Assembly: GCF_026151205.1 (NCBI RefSeq)
Contig: NC_087074.1
Coordinates: forward strand, 12,691,182-12,755,181
Length of the DNA stretch: 64,000 bases
Direction of reading: 5' to 3'
From: Bolinopsis microptera
Taxonomy: Eukaryota > Ctenophora > Tentaculata > Lobata > Bolinopsidae
This document shows, piece after piece, positions 42,828 through 52,400 of this stretch. The position numbers were made by a program, and so were the translations under genes. The notes under the pieces are model-generated. The model had not been told where the DNA came from and made no database searches. It worked only from the letters and a program-made list of their open reading frames with translations. Each line of letters opens with the position of its first letter. Position 1 is the first letter of the stretch.

Positions 42828-43177
42828 ACTAACTCTTAGTTTTTTATTAGCTTGTGGGCTTTTATGTTCGACATCTTTTTGTACAGTTTTTTTCAAGCAC
42901 GCAGGTCATGTTATTATATCTATTTGATTATTCTATTAATTTATAGAAAGTATTTTGTCGCTTTGACCTTCGTAAACTAACGAATAATCTCTTTCTCCAA
43001 CTTAAAGTATAAGGATATCTGTGGCAATCTTTGGCATCACAAATCCTCAATTTGCTTTTACCGTTGAGTAAAATGCTCAAAAGTCCACCGAATTTGAAAC
43101 ACGCAAGAACATTCTGTTATTGAAAGCACGTTTTTCAGCATTCGCAAAGTTGATCTTGTGCGTGCGCGGCGCGATTT
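42828..43177. other. CCT1 3' flank
   Basis: Holds the CCT1 3' untranslated region. It lies between two genes that converge if the minus-strand exons at 43178 are real. No canonical AATAAA is seen in the first 100 bp after the stop. Confidence 0.5.
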
Positions 43178-43830
43178 CTAACGGTTAGATTCTTCTCGAA
43201 GTAATATAGCAACAGCTTTCGTATGCATCTTACTATCTGCGAATAACTCTGAGCGTTCACTATGATTGAAACGTATTACGTATACATTGTCTATGAGCTT
43301 TTGAAGACTGGCTAGCAACCATTTTAAGTCAACATCTCGATTTCGTCTTGCCCATGACCTCAACATCTGTGGAATATGACAGTTAGTTCCGCCTCAATCC
43401 GACTAGGCTTGATAATTTAATACTGTAGTTCTAATACCTTGGTCAGTTATCAGTTTATTATCCCTGTCCTATACAAATGGCGAACTAATTTTACAGCGAG
43501 TTCTGTATTTAATGTCAAAGAAACTATATGGGTCATGATGTAAGATGTTGTTGATAATACGTAATCACCCTCGATGGTAAAATTCTCGATGGCTAGGTCT
43601 TGAAAAATATTTATGATCAGAGTGACATGAATTGTGGAAAAAAGTAGTTTCCAGGAAAACTTTACAAGTGTTTCGGCCCGAGTCATTCTCAAATTACTTA
43701 CATTGAAAGGCAGACTCCCCGCTTCCGAACTCGTATTGCATATGGGAGGCCTGCCCTCTGAGATCGCAGGGGGAGCCTCGACTCCAAGATCGTACATCGA
43801 GGGTGAGGTGGGGACTTCGAAATCGAGGTA
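43178..43830 (-). CDS. Candidate last two exons of an unidentified minus-strand gene
   Basis: The exon at 43366-43178 follows a good acceptor (TATTCCACAG) and encodes 62 residues ending in a stop; DLKWLLASLQKLIDNVYVIR and SKMHTKAVAILLREESNR look strongly coding, with amphipathic helices. The preceding exon would end at 43702 with the strong donor AAT|GTAAGT; its frame gives YDLGVEAPPAISEGRPPICN and SEAGSLPFN, and the two join in phase 0. The 5' limit of that exon is unclear (near 43810-43830). Further exons should lie to the right but I cannot find them. I do not recognise the protein. It converges on CCT1. Confidence 0.5.
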
Positions 43831-44933
43831 GAAAACATGAAAACTTAATAAATTTCGGAAATGTTTTTACTGGATTGTTTTCAGTTTGAAAGACAAAACG
43901 TTTAGTACCAAATTTAAGATATTTGAAAAACAAATGTTTTCACAAATTTAACAATTTTTATATAGGAGGGACCTTTTGTTGGAAAATTGTTGAGGTCGAA
44001 ATAGGATAAAAATTGACATACGTTGCATGCCACTTTTCGAGCGCGCCGCCGAAGGCGGAAAAAGGACATAATCAATAATATTCTGATATTTGGGGTACGA
44101 AACATGTATCAAGATACGAAAACATGTATCAAGATAAAAAGGCAAAAAATTTCCTTTAGGTGTTCGAAATGATATTTAGATTTTAAATGAATATTTGATT
44201 TAAATTATTTCGTCCTTCTAGCTTTTGTACAAAATTGGGTCTTGATAATACCAAATACGGTTGATTAGGGACAAGGGAGGGGGTAAAAATTGCTAAAATA
44301 TTGATAACGTTATATGTGAACGACCACTAATAGTAATAGTAATGTCTAAAGAAAACTGAAAAGGTCATGCCTCCTTTCTTGCCGGCTTCTGGCATGCATT
44401 TTATACCCCGAATATTTTATTCCGCTTCCACCGTAGGTTTAGGCATTAAGTGGACGGGATGATACACAAATCGGAGTCAGGAGTGCGGAGATAAAAATAC
44501 CTAGAACTGAGAACTTAGAATTCTGGAAAAATTAGACTGAAAAAATATACGGTTGACCGCGTACACCCCGATTATGCGAAGGATTGACATCGTCAATTAA
44601 ATTTAATAATTGGTGGAAAATGTAGTGTCTGTACCGGTCTGTATTACTATTATAGTAATAGTAATACTATACTAGCGGTGCTGCGGTGTACAAATATACA
44701 TTATAAATGATGTTAATGGTTAAAATAAAAATAACCAATACTAATAGCGCATCATCACCATTTATCGTCTCCGGCAGGGTTTTCGGCAACACGGGTCCGT
44801 ATCACAGTGCTGGCAAGCTCGACCGTTGCATTTATTGTGGGTATACTTTGTTCCCCATTTACTATTATACCCCCTTTACTATTATACCCCTTTTACTATT
44901 ATACCCCCTTTGGTACACGTTACAAGCCTCTTT

Positions 44934-44990
44934 TGTGCACGCGAAGCGTGCACTCCGGCCGGAGGCGGCGGCCGAAGGCAGGAGTTTTCC
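44934..44990. repeat. Cluster of short perfect hairpins
   Basis: GTGCACGC-GAA-GCGTGCAC is followed by the palindrome TCCGGCCGGA and a short GCCTTCGGCC-type inverted pair. Confidence 0.75.
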
Positions 44991-46407
44991 GGCAGGAGTT
45001 TTCCAGGCATTAAGACTCATCGGAAGTCGTTCAGCAGATTTATTTTTAGTTCAAAACATTCTAATTTGATGTCAAAGATGACAGGAATAAAAAATAGTTA
45101 TGTTCAGATTTTTAAGAAATTTGCATAAAATACTCGCCAGCACAGGCTTATTATACGAAATTCGGTAAAAACCCAAAATCGCCATATTCAGGTGCCCTAA
45201 AAACCATGTTAAAATTGAGTTAGAGATCTGAAATTTTTCAGGGCGTCTAGGCGTTGACCAAATTGACTGCAAAAAAAGTTTCAGGTTTCAGGAGCATCGG
45301 GAAATGGGTTTTCTAGAACCCCTGTTTTACGACAGATTGTCGGGACATATACATACAGATTGAGATATACATATATATTCAGGGATAGACGCTTTGCCAG
45401 TCAATTGTAGCCTGTATTTAAGTGTCCATAGATTCAAAAGTATAAAAGATACAGCCATTTCCGACCACAGGTCTTGCAAATAATTGTTTACACTTTAGTT
45501 TACATTGTATACAAATTTATTTGACGTCATAAACACCCCTTGATGACGTCGTCAAGTTAACCGTTTTTAAAACTTGATTTTTGACAAAGTAATAACTTTT
45601 AAAATTAATTTTAACCCATTAAGGAGTAATTTTATTCAAAATCTGAGGAAATTTTTATCTCAGATAATTGTTCAAGCATTCTGAAAATCTACCGGAAAGT
45701 TTTTCTAGCTTGCTCCTTCATAAAGATATTTGTCATTGAAGTTTGTGCTTTTTTGAAGAATTATTTTATAAAAACGTCAATTTTGCGATTTAGTATTCTT
45801 TGGTGTTGGGCCATGCCTTGGGTTGTGGAGCTCAGTTCTGCTTCCTATAGGTATAAATTGTGCATTAGGCTAGTTTTAAAGTTGAAAATCGAAAAGTTGC
45901 ACACGTGGGGACACGCCCAAATTGATAGAAAATTGCTAAAATCACTGAAAATTGCTGTTTTCGTCATTTTCTGTCAACTTTAGAGTGCCGTTGTGATTAC
46001 AGTTCTTCTTGAAATACTTTGAAACTTTGCATGCTTATCAAGCTGTATATAAAACAATTACATGCAAAAATTTACGGCGATTCAATATTGGATGCGCATG
46101 CAACGTCCGCTCAAAGTTTGCACGTGCGAAAGGTGAGAATTTTGCTCATTCGTGATTTCCAACAAATTCTGCTTTGCCACGACAGTTTAATGTCATTATA
46201 TATGAATTTAATGTCAACTTGAATGAGTATTAAGTGGTATATTCAGTCAGTGATCGACCGATATGCTTACCTAAACACAAGGAAATGTTTTTAAAGGAAA
46301 AATTTCGAAATCGTTGAAACTTCCTCCTTATTATGATTATAATGAAGATATCAGTTTATATTTCGACTTTATAAAGTACCCTGACATTATAATCAAAAAG
46401 AGATGAT
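44991..46407. other. Unassigned AT-rich DNA
   Basis: No gene or named repeat that I can support. Open frames here are short and of unremarkable composition. Confidence 0.45.
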
Positions 46408-46924
46408 ATTTTACCAAAACCCATAATCATGGGTAGAGTGGCAGTGGACCGCTGCCAGTGTCTCTCTTTCCCAAACAAAAGGAAATGATATTAATTTGAT
46501 TGACCGTTCTCAAATGCAAAATGATACCGATCAGAATGAAATCGGTCGCTCGCTTTTCCCATTCATTTACAATTGTAATAGATTAAGAAGAACTACCCAA
46601 AGGCAGCTGTACTCGGCAATAAAGATTCAATAAACTTCAGCTAATGCAATAAGTGATAACTACCACCCTTACCCCGAAATACTAGGTATCGACCCGAACG
46701 CAACCCAAAGAGATTTTTACAGCATCTGATTGACATGTAATCAATCGAAAATTATTACAATTCGTAAGCCGTGAATGAATGGGAAAAGCGAGCGACCGAT
46801 TTCATTCTCGGTATCATTTTGCATTTGAGAACGGTCAATCAAATTAATATCATTTCCTTTTGTTTGGGAAAGAGAGACACTGGCAGCGGTCCACTCTACC
46901 CATGATTATGGGTTTTGGTAAAAT
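46408..46924. mobile_element. 517-bp foldback MITE
   Basis: About 155 bp at each end form a nearly perfect inverted repeat, beginning ATTTTACCAAAACCCATAAT. The arms also contain the hairpin TGGCAGTGGACCGCTGCCA. The arms flank about 200 bp of AT-rich core. Non-coding. The high match between the arms suggests recent origin or gene conversion. Confidence 0.9.
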
Positions 46925-47293
46925 TACCCGATTTAAGTTATACAAAAGCCAGTGGATGGCTAGCGCAAGCTAGCAGGCGCCTCACGGAGATGCACTAAAA
47001 TGCAGCATTTATAGTACCTAGCGGATGGCTTAATGGCTAGCGGAGTATAGCGGACACCGGCGCAAACTAGCAAAGAATAGTACTAGCTTTGATACATGTT
47101 TCGTATCCCAATATCGCGCGCGCGAAAAGTGGCATGCAACGTATGTCAATACTAGCTTCATTAACAATTAACACATCCGATAGTTTTCGCTATAGCTATC
47201 CGATATTGCTGCTATAGGTCCGCTAGTTTTTCTGTAACTTAAATCTGCAAAATCGGCTATATACGGACCCGTGGCAAGCCGCATTCCTTATTA

Positions 47294-47414
47294 ATTGACG
47301 ATGTCAATTCAATTTCATCGCAGCTCGGCGAGGTACAGTAGCGCATTTCGCCGATCTAGCTGTGAGAAGCCTCATTGAGTGCGCGGCGCGGCACAGTAAC
47401 GCATCGCGATACAA
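47294..47414 (+). repeat. Dispersed GC-rich 125-bp repeat, copy C
   Basis: Same order as copy A at 16342: ATTGACGATGTCAAT, a GCACAGTAGCGCAT-like block (here TACAGTAGCGCAT), then GGCACAGTAACGCATCGCG. Confidence 0.75.
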
Positions 47415-47828
47415 CATTCCTTATAATTTAATAAATATTTATAATAGATGGTCGTGCCTTACGAGAATGTAAGGGTGGCAATTGGCAATATAAATATAAT
47501 GACATGCCCATCATATATTTCCCAATTTTTGGTCAAATTAGCATGGACATCGTTGGGGTTGGCCCCTATACTACCCCAATTGCGCTATCTATTTTAATTG
47601 GGAATTATAATTAACCCACAAAAGTCGTTAACCGCTAAAATCGCATTTTTGGTCTGACAAGAATTGACTTATTAGTATTAGGGGTCGTTCACATTGACAA
47701 TTGACATATTACTATTAAATATTAGTAATAGTATTACGCTATCACTTTTTGGGCTTTTACTAATTCGCTCGCCCAAAAATTTCACGTGACTTTGGTTTTT
47801 ATGGTTTTGCAGCCGTACAAAACGGTTT

Positions 47829-47930
47829 TACATAAACCCTAATCCCAACCCTAACCGGAACCCGGTAACCATAACCCCGAAGCTAACCATAACCCTTACT
47901 ACAACCCTAACCCTAACCCGAGCCCTAAAC
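47829..47930. repeat. Degenerate CCCTAA-like repeats
   Basis: A 100-bp stretch dominated by AACCCTAA, AACCATAACCC and similar units, resembling decayed TTAGGG telomere repeat in an internal position. Only a few perfect hexamers are present. Confidence 0.55.
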
Positions 47931-48206
47931 AATCGAATTCGTATTTTACTAGCCTGTCACGTGACCAAAACGGTTTTTTGCCCATAACTCTCCAGGGAAG
48001 CATTTTAACCCTTCGTCATGGGGGGTGATTCGGAATCAGCGTCCAAAAATACCAATACACCGAGTACACTTTCAAGGGCCTTTTCACAAGATGCAAGAAT
48101 TTTCTTAAAATTTGGGCGAGCGTTTTAGTAGGAGCGCACTTTTTTACCCCTCTGCAACCAGCTTTACACGTAGCTGTTGTGCTGAAACGGCCTGCGCCTT
48201 AAGCTT

Positions 48207-48350
48207 AGGGGTCGTTCAAATATTGCGTAATCAGCTGAGGCGGGGGGTTTCCAAATGATTACTGTAATTTTGACACAATAGTTATGTGTAAAACTGATAA
48301 CGGAGGGGGGGGGGGGGGGGGGGGGTGGTAAAAATGTGAACGACCGGCCC
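48207..48350. mobile_element. Small MITE with GGGGTCGTTCA ends
   Basis: The left end AGGGGTCGTTCAAATATTGC and the right end TGTGAACGACCGGCCC form short inverted repeats. A run of about 20 G residues lies near the right end. Single copies of the same end motif occur near 21648, 44316 and 47681. Confidence 0.5.
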
Positions 48351-48519
48351 TTACTGAACGGCGCCAGGCGCCAGCCAGTCACTACGCTATAATATCTTCG
48401 ACCAGTGTTTTTAGACCACTTGGTACTTTGAATATGCTGTACAATCTGACCACAATTCAAAGTCAATTTAATATTTTAAAATTTTCAAAGACACAGTCAA
48501 ATTGAACAAAATGTCTTAA

Positions 48520-49115
48520 GGGGGAGGGTTCACCCTGATTTTTTTGTGAAACTTGGTTTCGAGATAGCAGTTGACCAACAAACTAGGACCGGTGACTGAA
48601 CTTTTGAGGGGTCCCGGACCCCAACCGCCAAACGGTGCCCGCGGGGCAGCCACGCCCATATTTGGTCCAAACTAGGCCCAATTTAGCCAAATACCCTCAA
48701 CATGCCCAAAACCCAGTAGTATAGGCTTACCTTCCATATAAAGTTGGTTTCATTCAAAAATATTGATATTTAACCAATTTATGGGCCAAAATCGACCAAA
48801 TTTGGTGCGTATGCCCAAATATGGGCATATGGTTTTTGGCTCATAACTCAGTCATTTTTTGTCCAATCTTGATGAAAATTCATATACGAGTTCAAGGGAC
48901 CAGTAGCTACAAGTAGAGCACCTAAAATCTGGGTTTTGGGCATGTTGAGGGTATTTGGCTAAATTGGGCCTAATTTGGACCAAATATGGGCGTGGCCGCC
49001 CCGTAGGCACCGTTTGGCGGTTGGGGTCTGGGACCCCCTCAAAAGTTTGGTCACCGGTCCTAGTTTGTTGGTCAACTGCTATCTCGAAACCAAGTTTCAC
49101 AAAAAAATCAGGGTG

Positions 49116-49147
<32 letters not shown>
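48520..49147. mobile_element. 628-bp foldback MITE with TTAA target duplication
   Basis: Inverted arms of about 215 bp (48520-48718 and about 48925-49147) begin GGGGGAGGGTTCACCCTGAT and are flanked by TTAA (48516-48519 and 49148-49151). A C-run of more than 25 bases has expanded in the right arm. The central part holds a further palindrome around ATGCCCAAATATGGGCATAT. It shares the GGG-starting ends and TTAA target with the element in CCT1 intron 1 but not its sequence. Confidence 0.88.
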
Positions 49148-49151
49148 TTAA

Positions 49152-49470
49152 CTAGGAAAACCTCCATGGTAATATATTCTTTCATAAGACAATCTTTCAA
49201 ATCATACTACCAGCCAATAGCCATAAATTCTGAAAATAGATTGGTCTAGAAGTAAAAGGACCCGCATGATCTTCGGCTCTGTTGAAATTGTCGTTAAAAT
49301 GTAGGAATTTTACTCGTTTTTAAAGTTCATAATTGCTATACACAGTGCTAGACGGGATACTGTTTAAAGATAATTTAGGGCTACTAAAAAGTTTACTTTG
49401 CACTAGACCTCTGTCAAATAGTAACTCGTTTGGTGAAAACGATGCGATTAAAATATAAAATTCATTTTTA
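49152..49470. other. 3' flank of the five-exon gene
   Basis: Should hold the 3' untranslated region of the minus-strand gene that ends at 49471. No element recognised. Confidence 0.5.
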
Positions 49471-52400
49471 TCATGATCTCGCTGCTATAGACATCTTACT
49501 GTTCCCACTTTTTCGTTTCTGCTGAAGAATAGTCTCTTTTTCCCGAATAGTCTTACGTTTACTGTCGCTAAGTTTCCCATTAATATTGGTCGGTGTCAAG
49601 CTCCTACCATTTTTTCCTCCATTGCTTGTTCCAGTCCCTGAGTTACACTTCCTCTGAGAAACTCTCGATGAAAAAGCAGCCGTGCTGTCCAAATATTTTG
49701 GTTGTTTCACCAAAGTTGCGGGAATCCTGGTGGTGACCTCTCGATTCGAGGCTCTCGGTTTACTAGTCCTCTCAATAAGTATAGAATCACGCTCTAACTT
49801 CTCCAGTTCCAGGATCCTCCCCTCAAACGGAGACAGGGCCTCCTTACTGTGAAGATATGTGGTGGGATAAGGTAGCGGGTCTGTATAGGAGAAGCTTGTT
49901 GGTTTAGGTTTGGTGGGAGGGGTAGGTACCACCAGGGAGGTTGAGGTAGGGACGGGTGGTTTATATCGTGAAGAAGGAGCCGAGTTCAGACTTGTGGTTT
50001 GGAGTTTTGAGCAGCAGGAGCTTTGTCCTTGTACTTGTAAACTCCTGAAACCGGACAGTTTTTATTTAATGTCGGGGCGTACTATGGGAAATATGATTCA
50101 GTCATTTAATTTTGTCGAATAATAATTTTTGAATACAAACCTAGTGTCAGTATAATTGCTAAATGATTCGGGGAAAAGTAATATTTGGATAGACAATATG
50201 AAGCTTGTAAATACAAAATAGTACCACTCTACCTATTAAGATGAGGTGGTTGGAAAGGTGGTTTCGACAACACTGTACTGTTGGTGTTACAGTTAGTGTT
50301 ACTCAGGGTGCTGTTATGGGTCCTGAAACAGTATTCCGGCTAACTTCTGATACTTTGCATGTCAATAATTTAATGGTAATTGACGTAAATTTGTTTTGAC
50401 ATAATATGTTTATTGTTTACGGTAAAAGAAATTGATTAAACGCGGTGTTACTGCAAGCTGTCATTGTCGTGATGGATTCACGTCGCCGCCAGAGGTTCTG
50501 TTAAATCAAATAAGAAAGTAATGTTTTTATTGCATGACAGCAAAGGGCAGCTGCAGCAACCATAAATAACGATTGTTAAACTTTAGGAGTTTCGTTTAAA
50601 AGGCAATTTGCATACTATCCTTTGCCTTCCAATTGTTTATTTTATCCTTTGATTACCATGAGCCGATCTAGAAAGCTAGTTTTAAACTAATTGAAATGAA
50701 ATGAAATGAAATGAGGTATTTATATCCCGCTCATATGATTAACCAACAACACAAGGAAGGTGGTTAACCATGTCAGAGCGGCTGACTGTGAGTGATGTGA
50801 GCAAATGTGTAAAAATGAATAAGAATATAACGTAATATTAATATAAGACCAAGACAAAATTAAAACATCTTTTATTTTAAACCACACTAAACTAAAAAGA
50901 AGCAGAGACCATACAATACATGTAGGTATAATAAAGGTTAGTACAGTGACAAAGAAAGGTAGAGAACTTAGACATAAAATGGAGTGCGGTAAGAGATAAA
51001 AGCCAAGGTGTCTTGCGAAATGAAGACAAATGGAACGAAAAAACATCAAAACTGATTATATAATGGTTCTTTAACATTCGCTTGAAGCAGTTGGTATCAG
51101 TAATACATCTCAACATCAGTGGAAGAGAGTTCCATGCAATCGGTGCATGGCTTGAGAAACGTCTGTCATCAACTTTGGACTTTTTATTCTTTGGTACCTT
51201 GAGCATGAGATGGTCACCAGGTCTCTTCGACCTGGTCATGGTCATGGTGTTTGAGAGTTCTTTATCCGCTACATCCAAATCCAGTAGTGCTTTGAGGTAA
51301 TCAGGTGCAGTACCGTGAACTGATTTGTGGGTTAATAGACAAACTTTAAAGAATATTCGTTGGTCTATAGGGAGTATGTGGGCCTTCTTATAGAAGGGAA
51401 CCAAGTCCGTGGTTCTGTCTTCTATGTTATAGATGAAACGAACTGCCCCATTAAGGGTGGATCTAAGTTTGTTTAGTCTGGTCTTGGGTAGATTCATGTA
51501 TAGAGAATTACAGTAATCTAACTTAGATATAACCAGTTGTTTCACCAACATCAATTTAATGCCTTCATCCAGGTAACGACCAATAGTTCTTAGGTTCATC
51601 ATTGTCCAGCTACATTTCCTTTTGACATTATTGATCTGTCTTTCCATATTTAAAGTTTCATCAAATTTGACACCCAGACTCTTCCAGCTGTCTCCACTAC
51701 AAATCTATTACATTTATTGAGTATTATATATCGCGATGGAAATATTTTAAGCGGGTAATAGCCTGTCCAAACCCAGGCTTCATTAACATAACATGAAGAC
51801 TTTGTTGTAACTTATATGAAAAGCATTAATTAAATAATATTTATATAGCAAGTAACATTACTTACAAGTAACATTATTGAACTGTGTGGCGGCGAATAAG
51901 GAGTGAATCTTTGAAGTTCAAACTATTGAGCACGTTAGATCAATACATAAACAACTTACGAGGTATTTTCCATCTTTTCAAGCTTATTCAACATCTTTTG
52001 CTGCCATCTGGAGGTCGTTTGAGGCTGAAAATATGAATTGTAAACACCCAGTATCTACATCTTGATTCATATAATGACTTTAAATAATCATATTTGATAC
52101 TACTGTTGGAAGTTGAAGTTTGTAAAAGCTCTTTAAAAATTGTTTTATAACATACTTGCGGATAAAAATATCGAGCAAAAATAAAATCAAAGGCTGCTAA
52201 CAGTAACAAAAGACAAAATGCTCCACCTTGGCACCTAACAGCTGATAGTACATTTCGCGCACAACACTCTACCAAACAATTGGCTGAAACGTTCTAACGA
52301 GTATAATGGACCTCAATTGTTAATGAGTATAATGCAAGCTTCTCAGCTTAAGAAATCTTGCATGTGAGAGATAGTACTGTTCTGCCGCTAGTTAAAGTTT

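Larger units (their letters stand above)
44018..47149. mobile_element. Possible 3.1-kb element with inverted ends
   Basis: The block ATTGACATACGTTGCATGCC followed by ACTTTTCG at 44018 recurs inverted at 47122-47149. The block TACGAAACATGTATCAA at 44096-44112 recurs inverted at 47093-47108. The order is consistent with terminal inverted repeats, though the spacing between the blocks differs. No target duplication or transposase is seen. It includes the foldback element at 46408 and may be an old composite. Confidence 0.45.

Noticed and set aside
41390-42896. Minus-strand ORFs opposite CCT1 exon 3
   Set aside because: Antisense shadows of a highly conserved coding exon.
48303-48325. G-run as a functional G-quadruplex
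   Set aside because: Homopolymer runs in MITEs expand readily; nothing else suggests a regulatory role.
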